64,000 nt of DNA from Parietichytrium sp. I65-24A. Its lineage: Eukaryota > Sar > Bigyra > Thraustochytrida > Thraustochytriidae. Both the position numbers and the translations under genes were made by a program. A model generated the notes under the pieces. It saw only the letters and a program-made list of their open reading frames with translations. It did no database searches and was not told the DNA's origin. The stretch covers positions 372,001 through 436,000 of the forward strand of contig BLSF01000028.1 in NCBI GenBank assembly GCA_012862575.1. The letters run 5' to 3'. Positions 41,801 to 49,456 of this stretch are shown here, one piece after another. Numbering within the stretch: position 1 is the first letter of the stretch; each line of letters starts with the position of its first letter.

Positions 41801-42011
41801 ATCTCTATCTCAGCTCTCTCGCGGCGGTGTGGGAAGTACAAAAATGTGTGCCTTCTGTCGTGCTTCCGTGGGCCGCATGAATCGGCACGTCTGCGGCAAA
41901 TGCCATCAGGTCTTTTGTGAAAAGCACACGGCGTACGCCCCGCATGTCATGTTTTTGTCGTGTGGAGTAGAGAGCAAGTGCATCTGCGTGAATTGCGCTG
42001 AATATGAGTAG
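38880..42011 (+). CDS. Membrane protein with two EF-hand/SAM/FN3 modules and a FYVE-like zinc finger (STIM-like sensor)
   Basis: A 1,043-residue intronless protein (ATG at 38880; a GTG two codons upstream is ignored). Residues about 19-34 form a signal peptide or anchor. Module 1 has EF loops 37-48 (DTDGDGRLSRAE) and 59-70 (DADGDGTICAEE), a SAM domain 115-190 and an FN3-like domain about 196-325. Module 2 has EF loops 409-420 (DLDGDGDIDADE) and 468-479 (DGNQDRSIRPEE), SAM 482-560 and FN3 566-662. All four loops have acidic residues at positions 1, 3, 5 and 12 (Asn at 3 in the fourth). The SAM domains contain LPQHAAKF and VELPEYEQVF, close to the LPQYEETF segment of the STIM SAM. Hydrophobic stretches at about 672-692 and 698-713 form the membrane segment. 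A basic/Ser-rich tail of about 275 residues ends in a FYVE-like finger (989-1043: CAFC, NRHVCGKCHQVFC). Luminal EF-SAM plus a cytosolic tail is the layout of ER calcium sensors. Confidence 0.8.
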   Translation: MRWYALFDGGKSSSLRSRMYLAVVAIAMALSLAGGVDTDGDGRLSRAEVHASRFFQRTDADGDGTICAEELSRHMARLGADSLARARTDLDTGIGVGDGIGTGAKAGIQGEDIVRHWERLTALITAQDVEDWVAHAVLLPQHAAKFRENGVKGIDLPLLLEEPDFLREIGVDVGLHRRQIERSLSMRLLGVGNVPPTPTLECVKLDLANRTKGGKGQFRATLKWYTDHGRDSNPDTGAHANTFGHASDAGRRLIPVHRWRVFWKHPASDEWTLGGVFDGSRSTGEVMLRIEGQVFELPIFKLEAWNLVGRSDYAYTASCSQIQFGRGGSPEMKNPSKPAGLLPLASSSSTPVVSKSQGWLPNCSIASMLWSPMSCSIYGPGHQGSGGLSGHGAGMSPDLHTKYVFDNADLDGDGDIDADEMESLILGLSEHLGQSSDRGTTTIPSDSETARAAFFRNKGVESGIRAVDGNQDRSIRPEELETHWKGLQGLMTVEQTGRWIKHAVELPEYEQVFHDLGVTGFDLPMLVADEGALLESKLGVENAKHRAFLVRAITVLVMGIGSVPNRIHHVDVRSGEQCGSISLDWTAAARSSSAKNELPVHKYVVLRKSSENPYEAWSEIYSGMSTSFEDKNLFPGRLYAYRVEAWNLIGVSPTYESSLVGPNRDSCVGTWDGLLRTLLKLVLLPFHIFGILADNYYRITAFGSLIGFLYMFSNMPYPEKRRVILALSSKMVPLLKSTFGTAFGLDTLFRTALQWLERRRVQLGLDDPSTISSQARTDIGSASPTPLSPHHDLINRAVEATFPSMPRNRGQQFPRGYSAATRPSRELPKLNTVDSVRTRNSSWVHSPFSRSHHIDPLSAGSNASRSSKDHTKDRDSKWGVVRDHLMQRRVVKAWASVVNESVMSSDTESSSVASFDPNASPRSNSRRGIRLPNPFRRKKRRSSESSGEKLTARSSEAQALQQYPVSGTGNSTKPSLSQLSRGGVGSTKMCAFCRASVGRMNRHVCGKCHQVFCEKHTAYAPHVMFLSCGVESKCICVNCAEYE

Positions 42012-42344
42012 GTCCTCAGTTCCCACTCAGGCAATGCACTTTCCCCCTGTGGCTAGCTTGCTATTAATCCGGTACCAGCAACCGGAATGTATGTATTCGC
42101 TTCATTAGGAACTGCGCCCTTGCTCTCGCTTTGGCACTGGCACCAGTTGAAAGTAAACTAAAGAAAATTGCGGGATGTCTTAGAACAATGTAAACCAATG
42201 TACACAGGAAACTTTCATATGCCTTTAAAAATTTTGTCTCACTATTTTTCGGATATTACCCCAATCGAGATCCTCTTCATGCCAAGCAGCGTAGTTGAGA
42301 TTCATTTGGTCCCAAAAATATTTGATGCAATAGAGGGGGTTCCT
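42012..42344. other. Convergent intergenic spacer
   Basis: 333 bases between the EF/SAM gene and ALG8 3' ends. Nothing recognisable. Confidence 0.65.
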
Positions 42345-44627
42345 TCAGGAAAAGAGAGACATGTGCGGAACCCGCGAGGACCAGTTTGCGTCGGCTGGCA
42401 AGACATCTTTGGCGGCACTGGCGCGTGGAGACCACTGGTAAGACTCGATGACTGCAACCTTTCGTGTTAGCTGCTGGTATGCAAGGGTCCAACAATGCAC
42501 CATCCCGGTTGCGCAATAGAATGATATTAGCATGAGAGGAAGGAAGGAAAGCTCTTCAAACTCCGCAGCAATGTTTGGCCAATGTCTGGATGTGAAAAAG
42601 GGAATTACCGGGTGGACTACTTCTGAGAAAAGGTATGTCATTGCCAGCCCATAAAAGTATTTGCGATCACTTAGGGAGAGCCAAACACCACCACCGTTAG
42701 GCTCAGGTCGTATTCTCCGTGCGCGCCGTGCCATAATATGGTACTGGTCCAGAGCAATAAATGAGGCGAAGCAATGCAGCACCAGCATGATCGGCTTAAG
42801 AGCTTTCAGGTCCGGGGTTTCCAAAATTGGCAGCACAGAGAGGTTGCCGATCCAGGACATGAGCAGAAACAGCCGTGCATCCATAGTTGAATCACACGCC
42901 GCGAGAGTTAGCGGAACGGTTATCATAAGCACCTGCTTCTCGTGCACGTGAAAGCCGAGCATGAAAGCACACGTCATGCAGTACACAAACGCAGGTAATA
43001 ATACAGAATGGTGCGGATGTCGCCAGACTTCCGTCAAAGCTGGGCTCATCGCAAACAGCACCAAACTTGTGGTTATGAAGAGATTTACGTGCGGCAAAAC
43101 CAACAAATGCGACGCCTCTGGATCCTCGCTAAGCTTCGGGTCGCTAAGAATCTCCCCAAGCGATAGGTCTGCGGGCAAGATTTCCCAAAATTGGGCCATC
43201 ACTTGCAACACTTTATCAAGAACGGAATACAGTGCCCAGATGTTGGGTGCCCAGTAAGAGCGACATAAGCCGAGTTGCGAAGGGTAGAGGCGTGTGAACA
43301 GCTGATATAAGACCTCCATGGGTTCACCGTGCGAAACGAATAGGGGCAGCCAAATTAATGTGAATGTGCACAAAATGACAAACGCCAGGACGATGAACCT
43401 TAACAGGCTAAACTTTCGATGGTCGAGAATGATTTCCAGGCTCGCAGAATTCGATCGAGGGCGCTGCAAGAGATTTTTAAAGCTCGTGTCCAACTTTAGC
43501 CGATCGTACGCTTCTTGAAGACGAAGACCACTTGGGATGTCAGAATAGTTCCTGGAGTGGCTCTTGCGCTCTTTGCGTGAGCGACCACACGATCGAGGCG
43601 ATTCAGACGCTAGGCCAGACGGACTTTCCGAGCCAGACCCTGATGTTGAGATTGTGAGAGCGCTGGTTGAATTCCCGCGAGAGCCATGTTTGCTATTTTT
43701 CTTAAGGTACGCCTCCTCTTTCATATGTTTGAGAATCAGGCCAGGGCTGCTGAGCGGCGCAGTCTTCTCTTGCTCATCTGCAGCGATCCTTCGCCGCCTT
43801 CTGATGGCAATTCTACGCACGAGCTGACTCGGAGCCGGATCATCATCCTCGTCATCCTCCTCGTTTCCCCCATCGCTGAGATCGTCTCCTCCGCTGATCA
43901 AGCCGTCGGACGACGACAAACTCAATCTTCGCCTGCCTGCAGGAATATGACCGAGGCGCTGATCGTCCACTACTGAGCAAAAGTGTTTCGTGAGATATAC
44001 CAGATAGAGCGGGATTGCGGGAACAAATGTATGATCGAACATAAGAAGAATCACGAAGGTGATTGCGCCAAGAAGGTCACCGAGCTCGTCACCACGACGC
44101 AACATTGCCAACGATATGAAAAAGATCCCCACCGCGAATCCGGAGTAATGTAAAAAGATGTGGTCGACCATTATGAGACCGGGATTGAACAGAATGAAGG
44201 CAACTACAACCACCACCTTATTTCGTGACCACTCCATGTCCGTTGTCGTGGTGGATGGCCATGTCGTGCAATAGAGCAAGATTCCGAGAAGCAAGGGCGA
44301 GTCCATTATAATCACGGACAGCCTCTCGAAGGTCACCAGTGCCTCGGAAGAGGGATCGGTATTGTTCAGCAGGAGCATCTCGGGCTCCACCACGAAGGAC
44401 GCGATGGCAGACATAAACCACTTCAAGTAGGCAAACATCGGCGGCGAGTCCAGCGGCCATTTCGACGACTCCTCAAAGTACCATTCTCTCATCGGCAGCT
44501 CCCGAGTCACTGCGAGCCAATTCTTATGCCGCTCAAACTCCACGCTCTGGTACGCTGGAAGCAGCAGAAGCTTGAGTGCCATGGACAGCACCGCGATCAC
44601 GCCGACGGACTCCCCAGTCGTCGGCAT
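42345..44627 (-). CDS. ALG8: ALG8-type dolichyl-P-glucose alpha-1,3-glucosyltransferase with large insertion
   Basis: A 760-residue multi-pass membrane protein; ATG at 44627 (the frame extends upstream only to a TTG). Family landmarks: FERHKNWLAVTRELP (31-45), WYFEESSKWPLDSPPMFAY (49-67, the first luminal loop with the catalytic Asp), NPGLIMVDHIFLHYSGF (148-164), LGLCRSYWAPNIWALY and FMLGFHVHEKQ. The order and spacing match ALG8 rather than ALG6 because of the RSYWAPNxWALY block. ALG8 adds the second glucose to the lipid-linked oligosaccharide in the ER before N-glycosylation. Unusual: a hydrophilic insertion of about 185 residues (219-405) between membrane helices, with poly-Asp/Glu, RRRRR and Ser-rich stretches; typical ALG8 proteins are near 525 residues. 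Confidence 0.9.
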   Translation of the reverse strand: MPTTGESVGVIAVLSMALKLLLLPAYQSVEFERHKNWLAVTRELPMREWYFEESSKWPLDSPPMFAYLKWFMSAIASFVVEPEMLLLNNTDPSSEALVTFERLSVIIMDSPLLLGILLYCTTWPSTTTTDMEWSRNKVVVVVAFILFNPGLIMVDHIFLHYSGFAVGIFFISLAMLRRGDELGDLLGAITFVILLMFDHTFVPAIPLYLVYLTKHFCSVVDDQRLGHIPAGRRRLSLSSSDGLISGGDDLSDGGNEEDDEDDDPAPSQLVRRIAIRRRRRIAADEQEKTAPLSSPGLILKHMKEEAYLKKNSKHGSRGNSTSALTISTSGSGSESPSGLASESPRSCGRSRKERKSHSRNYSDIPSGLRLQEAYDRLKLDTSFKNLLQRPRSNSASLEIILDHRKFSLLRFIVLAFVILCTFTLIWLPLFVSHGEPMEVLYQLFTRLYPSQLGLCRSYWAPNIWALYSVLDKVLQVMAQFWEILPADLSLGEILSDPKLSEDPEASHLLVLPHVNLFITTSLVLFAMSPALTEVWRHPHHSVLLPAFVYCMTCAFMLGFHVHEKQVLMITVPLTLAACDSTMDARLFLLMSWIGNLSVLPILETPDLKALKPIMLVLHCFASFIALDQYHIMARRARRIRPEPNGGGVWLSLSDRKYFYGLAMTYLFSEVVHPVIPFFTSRHWPNIAAEFEELSFLPLMLISFYCATGMVHCWTLAYQQLTRKVAVIESYQWSPRASAAKDVLPADANWSSRVPHMSLFS

Positions 44628-44842
44628 GCTTGCCTTTAGCCAGCTCTTGGTGCCACCACACTCACCATCTGTGTGGCGCACCTCACGCCAGCGCACCCCT
44701 TTCTCTCCGCGCCCTTGACCGACTTGCAACTTTCCCGCCCTCGCACTTTTCGCACTTTTTCACGCCTTTCGCACTTTTCAGAGGTCCGGAAAAGAAGAGC
44801 CCGGCTTTCCTCTCGTCTTCTTCTTGCCCGCCGTGTCCCTCC

Positions 44843-44877
<35 letters not shown>

Positions 44878-45577
44878 TCTTCCTCTCTCTCTGCGCGTGC
44901 TTTCACTGTGCAGGTGTTTTGGTGGTCTAGCACCGCGGCTACGAGTGCGCTAAGATGTACTGCGGTGTACAAAAGATGTTCAGAGAGGGTGCGCGGACGC
45001 CTTTGGTTGGTTTGGCAAGCCTCTAGTCTTTACTATGGTTTGCCATAGCATGATATACGCTTCGAGGTAGTGCCGGGATAGAGCGCCTAGCAGTTGTATT
45101 GTCTTGGTAGTCTTCCATGCTGAGCAGTAGGATGTTGGTAGTGGTATGATGTGAGATTTTCTGGTCGTCATGAGTGGTAGTTGTGGTAATATCATGGGTA
45201 GGAGAAGGCTAATAGATATGAAAGTGTGGGGACGATTAAGACGTCGAATAGGAATAAAGAAGACCTGCACAATGGAGGCCTTATCGTGCCCAGGTTTGCA
45301 GTGATAAGGAGTCAAATTTGATTTGGTTGATGATGATGATGACATCTGGGGATGGATGGGATGGATGGATGGGAAATTGGGCCCGAGTGACATACCAGCG
45401 GGGAAGAGCTGGATGTCTCAAAACGAGACTCGAAGAGGATTCTCAGTCCACGCGAGAGCGTATGCAGTTTTGAGATCGAAGCGGGTAGCCGTGGAATCAG
45501 CACCACGGGCTTTTCCGACCTGTCGCCAAAGTCCCCACCTCCCTTTTCGGAAAGATTGAGGGCTAACTCAAAAGGGT
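44628..45577. other. Intergenic region with TC microsatellite
   Basis: 950 bases. It contains a TC/CTCTTC microsatellite (about 44850-44895) in the promoter of ALG8 and a GGATGGATGG run (about 45352-45372). No gene is seen. Confidence 0.65.
44850..44895. repeat. TC dinucleotide microsatellite
   Basis: About twelve CT/TC units followed by CTTCCTCTTCCTCTC, upstream of ALG8. Confidence 0.9.
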
Positions 45578-45994
45578 TCAAGACTTTGAGGCGCGGAAAA
45601 GGGCGCTGAGAGCGTCTTGAATTGAAATGCCCTTGGCATGGATTATTTTGGTCCGAGACTTGCCTCCTCGCACAATGGACACTTCCGATTTCGAAACTCC
45701 GAGAACTGTAGCGAGCAGCTTCAAAACTGCGGCATTGGCCTGACCATCCACTGGCGGTGCCTTGACGGCAATTGCAATTTGATCATCATTGACTTTAATT
45801 ATCTCGTCCAATTTCTTGCTCGGACGCAAGGTTACGCTGAGAAGAATGCCACCATCTTTAGAAACCTTGACAGAGCTGTTCTGGTCATTTCTGCTGTGAG
45901 TGCTGAAGGGCTCTTTCACGAGGCAGGCCGCCAGACTTTGGCGATACGTTGAAGTGCTCTGGTAGGAACACCGCCTCGCAAGAAACCCAAGCAT
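45578..45994 (-). CDS. YggU / DUF167 family protein, probably mitochondrial
   Basis: A 138-residue protein from an ATG at 45994; the frame is open upstream only from a TTG. Residues 1-45 (MLGFLARRCSYQSTSTYRQS) are basic and hydroxylated, as in a mitochondrial presequence. The C-terminal 90 residues match the DUF167/YggU fold: VKVSKDGGILLSVTLRPSKK, IAIAVKAPPVDGQANAA, VLKLLATVLGVSKSEVSIV and GGKSRTKII, with the conserved APPVDGxAN and GxxSRxK motifs. Bacterial YggU and human C15orf40 share this small alpha/beta fold; the biochemical function is unknown. It is compact and intronless. Confidence 0.9.
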   Translation of the reverse strand: MLGFLARRCSYQSTSTYRQSLAACLVKEPFSTHSRNDQNSSVKVSKDGGILLSVTLRPSKKLDEIIKVNDDQIAIAVKAPPVDGQANAAVLKLLATVLGVSKSEVSIVRGGKSRTKIIHAKGISIQDALSALFRASKS

Positions 45995-46832
45995 GCAGCC
46001 GACTTGCAACGTGTGAAAGCGCGGGATCGATGGCTTTTGAATTAATTTTCTTTCAGTGTCAATCCAAAACAAAGACAGATACAAATCTCAATGCCTCCTC
46101 CTGAGGCGCAAGCGGCACGGGCAAGAAAGAGCCTTCGCCACAATCACTGGTCTAAGCTGACACTGCCAAAAAGCCAAACTGCAAAGCTGGTATCATTCTC
46201 TCAACAGGTGGTTTGCCACTGGAGTCCACAGGAGAAGCGAAGAGAAAGCGCCCCTGAAGGCGGTCATTTCCAAATAGACGAACACTGACTAATTGCTTTG
46301 GTTGGTGCCGTTAGTGCTGCTCTAGCCACCTCACCAGAGATTTTCGTAGCAGGCTTCAGATAGATGGTCAAAGGCTCGCAACGGGTAGATTTTACACGTT
46401 CAAAATTTGGTTCACTCGCCGTTCACTCTCGCACCTTTGCAACTCAGCGCATCTCGTCTCTGAACGTCTCTGAACACTATCAAAGCAGGGCTGAAAGAAA
46501 GAAAACAAAATAGAAGAAGATAAGTGAAGGAAAGAAAAGGGTATGCATGCACGCATGGGGTGGGTGGGCGTAGGAACAACGATGGTAGGGTTGGACATGA
46601 TCTTCGTGCTAGAAAATGTTCTGTGGCACATGTGACAATGGATACATACACTCAATCTGCATGAACTCACAGACAATTTTGGTCTGACGAGTGCAAAGAC
46701 TTGCATTGGTAAGTCGCGAAGAGAAGCCTCGAGTGGCGAAGCAGACGAGTCATCGCGTTCAGACCTCGAGAGGGAGACCGGGCCAAGGAGGAACAATTTG
46801 CGGAGCATAATCGCAAGCCCAGAAAAGGAGAG
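45995..46832. other. Divergent promoter region
   Basis: 838 bases between the DUF167 gene and the C2/EF-hand gene. It contains a purine-rich AAAGAAAGAAAA stretch near 46495. No additional gene is seen; a 285-codon minus-strand frame overlapping from 46392 into the next gene is a shadow. Confidence 0.6.
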
Positions 46833-48242
46833 ATGGAAACGTTTCCGGTACTGAGAGTCCAAATCCTGCGAGCTCGAGAGCTTGCTGCTGCGGATTTGTG
46901 CGGGACAAGCGATCCATACTGCGTGCTCAAATACGCCGGACAGAAGCACAAAACGCAGGTTATTTATCGGACGCTGGATCCCATCTGGAACGAGTCCTTG
47001 ACAGTGGAACTTCAGTCCCTCAATTCGAAGAAGAACACCACCCTCACCGTGGAATGCTGGGACAAGGACAATTTCAAGTTTGATGACCCGCTTGGGAAAG
47101 TTGATGTGTGCCTCGGGCCGGTCCTTGCTGATCAAGAAAGGTATGCGCATCCGCAGTGGTATGCACTGGAGAAAATGAGAAGAAGCGGCCCCAAAGTGTC
47201 TGGCCAAATTCAGCTCAAGTTTACGTACGAAGAGATTCCAATCTCTCAAAAGTCAACTTTAGGGACGAATGAAAGCTCGGGGAGCAGGGTTCTATTCTCG
47301 GAAGACGAAGAAAGTGATCGCGAGGAAGAGGAGGAGAACAACGAAAATAGCTCGATCAAACACAACAATGATGGCCAGCAGCACAAGTCGGCGCACAAGT
47401 CGTCCAAGCCTTGGCCAGAGGCAAATGAGCAGCCGAAGCTTGATGATGCAGCAAGGGCAAACACGTTGGCGAGTGAGATTGTCTTTGTTGCCGACATCGA
47501 CAGCGAAATCTTGGATGCCTCAACGCTCGTGACGAATCTAAGTAGCCGCCTCGACGACGCGGACGAACGCTCAAATAGTATGAGCACTGTACGCTCAGAC
47601 AACAGCTTGGAGAGTATATCGGACTCGGTGTCACCAATTGTCGCCAAGGACTCTAGGAAAGTGTCCACTTCGTCAGAACTTGGACGGAGCAGGCACCCGT
47701 TGGAAACGCATTTGCGCAAAAACACAAACGAAGAAATCATCCGCCCTAACAACACCGTAAATCTGCCATTGCTGGTGTTCAAAAAGTACGATGTGGACGG
47801 CGACGGTACCATGTCCAGACAAGAGTTCTTTGATATGGCTCGCGATCTTGGATATCATTTCAGCGAAGAAGACGGCGAGGGCGGAATGGACAATGCCTTT
47901 CGAATTCTGGATCAGGATGGGAGCTCAAAAGTGGAGCTCCATGAGTTCGTGGAGTTTTGGTCGCGCGAGAACCGATTTAAGTTTCTGCAGCTTGACAGTG
48001 AAGGCAGCCACAAGGTGAAGTCGGTGGACGAATATTTTGCTTTCTTCGACAAAGAAGGCGACCAGCGTCTCAATCGATCCCAGTTCAGGGTCATGTACGA
48101 CAATATGATCTTGTCAGGTTACACCATGAGCAACTTTGAGGAGTGCTGGGCCGAGCTTGATCTCAATAACGATGGATATGTGCACGTGAATGAGCTGCTA
48201 GCTTTCACGATCAGACGTGGACTTTTGCAACCAAGTGCGTAA
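46833..48242 (+). CDS. C2-domain and EF-hand calcium-binding protein
   Basis: A 469-residue intronless protein from an ATG at 46833. Residues about 5-130 form a C2 domain: VLRVQILRARELAAADLCG, TSDPYCVLKYAG, TQVIYRTLDPIWNESLTVEL and VECWDKDNFKFDDPLGK give the Asp positions of a calcium-binding C2 (D in TSDPY and in WDKDNFKFDD). An acidic and serine-rich linker (about 140-300) follows. The C-terminal part has EF-hand loops DVDGDGTMSRQE (canonical), DQDGSSKVELHE, DKEGDQRLNRSQ and DLNNDGYVHVNE (canonical); the second is weaker and the third lacks a terminal Glu. The protein likely binds phospholipid in a calcium-dependent way. No membrane segment is present. Copine, synaptotagmin or calpain homology is not supported. 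Confidence 0.85.
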   Translation: METFPVLRVQILRARELAAADLCGTSDPYCVLKYAGQKHKTQVIYRTLDPIWNESLTVELQSLNSKKNTTLTVECWDKDNFKFDDPLGKVDVCLGPVLADQERYAHPQWYALEKMRRSGPKVSGQIQLKFTYEEIPISQKSTLGTNESSGSRVLFSEDEESDREEEEENNENSSIKHNNDGQQHKSAHKSSKPWPEANEQPKLDDAARANTLASEIVFVADIDSEILDASTLVTNLSSRLDDADERSNSMSTVRSDNSLESISDSVSPIVAKDSRKVSTSSELGRSRHPLETHLRKNTNEEIIRPNNTVNLPLLVFKKYDVDGDGTMSRQEFFDMARDLGYHFSEEDGEGGMDNAFRILDQDGSSKVELHEFVEFWSRENRFKFLQLDSEGSHKVKSVDEYFAFFDKEGDQRLNRSQFRVMYDNMILSGYTMSNFEECWAELDLNNDGYVHVNELLAFTIRRGLLQPSA

Positions 48243-49119
48243 AAGAATTTTCCAATTCGGAAGTTCGTCGTCAAGCACAATCTCATTTTCCGTTACGGTT
48301 GACTGGCGGTCACCTTCCTATCCCATTTGAAGAGCTGTTTGAAATAATTCCATACTGTACTCTGCTACGCTCTGCTCTGTCGGCGCGGATTCCCCGCCGG
48401 CAAAAGTGAGCTATCCACGCGAGAACTTGGCACAAACATGAAATTTCATGATCAGTGAAACGCGACAGAGCGGAACAAATATATTTGAAAAGTAGAAGAA
48501 AAAATCTGTTTTCCTTGTTATCTGGGATCATGGCCTGGTTTCCCGAGCCTCTGACCTTTAACTTTTGTCCTCTGTCTTCTGTCGCTTTCTTCGCATTTTA
48601 ATCCAGAGACAGAGCGACCTGGACCCTCAATCAAAAAGCAAATTTTGAACTTGAATTGAGAGCGAACACAACGAAAACAGGATATACTCCTACTTAAATG
48701 CTATCTACGCCACTAAAGCCTAAATACCCAGTCATCAGTTACTGTAACCCGCCAGAGGCGCCTAGGCGCCAGCTATGCTATCCATAGAGTTAGCCTTCAT
48801 TAGCTTGTAGATAGTCCACAGCAACTAGGCTTCACTCTCCAGTTAAGACTAAAGTTTAAGCTAATCGTTCCTTGGGATCGCAAGCGTCAATGCGCCTCAG
48901 TAGCACTTCAGTGAGTGCTCTGCCAGGTAAGAGTCGTCTTCACATCGACTAGCTAGTAATGGTACCGGTACTTAGCAAAGGGTCGCCGATGGGATTGCTA
49001 CGCTGAAGGATAGCGATGGATACGAAGAGGAAGTGAGATCTTCACAGTCTGAAGGAACGAGCGAAGGAAGGAACGAGAGTAACGAGAGTCAAAGAGGTGA
49101 GAGAGAGAGAGAGAGAGAG

Positions 49120-49168
<49 letters not shown>

Positions 49169-49456
49169 NTGAGAGAGAGAGAGAGAGAGGGACAGAGAGA
49201 GAGAGAGAGAGAGGCAGAGAGAGAGAGAGAGAGAAAGCGGAGAGTGGGAGTGGGAAACAGAAGCGAAGGAGACTGAGCGATTGTCGACCTCTTCGTTCTC
49301 GCGAACGCACTGCCAACTGCTCGGCCACTCTGTATACTGTCTCCCCACTCACGCTTTTCGAGCGGAATTTCGTCCGACGAGGTTGGCGAAGAGTGTTCGG
49401 CCGTTAAGGGCTGCGAGTTGCGGGCGCTTGTTCTTGGCGTGGGTAAAGCAGCAAAG
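48243..49456. other. Intergenic region with GA microsatellite and an ambiguous base
   Basis: 1.2 kb. The GA microsatellite at 49098-49230 contains an unresolved N at 49169, so its length is uncertain. No gene is seen. Confidence 0.65.
49098..49230. repeat. GA dinucleotide microsatellite with one unresolved base
   Basis: A run of GA/AG units interrupted by GGACAGAG, TGAGAG and AGGCAGAG segments. The N at 49169 marks an assembly or consensus ambiguity. It precedes the cullin start codon by about 230 bp, so it may be in the 5' UTR or promoter. Confidence 0.95.

Noticed and set aside
46392-47249. 285-codon minus-strand frame
   Set aside because: It is antisense to the C2 domain of a well-supported gene and has no domain of its own.
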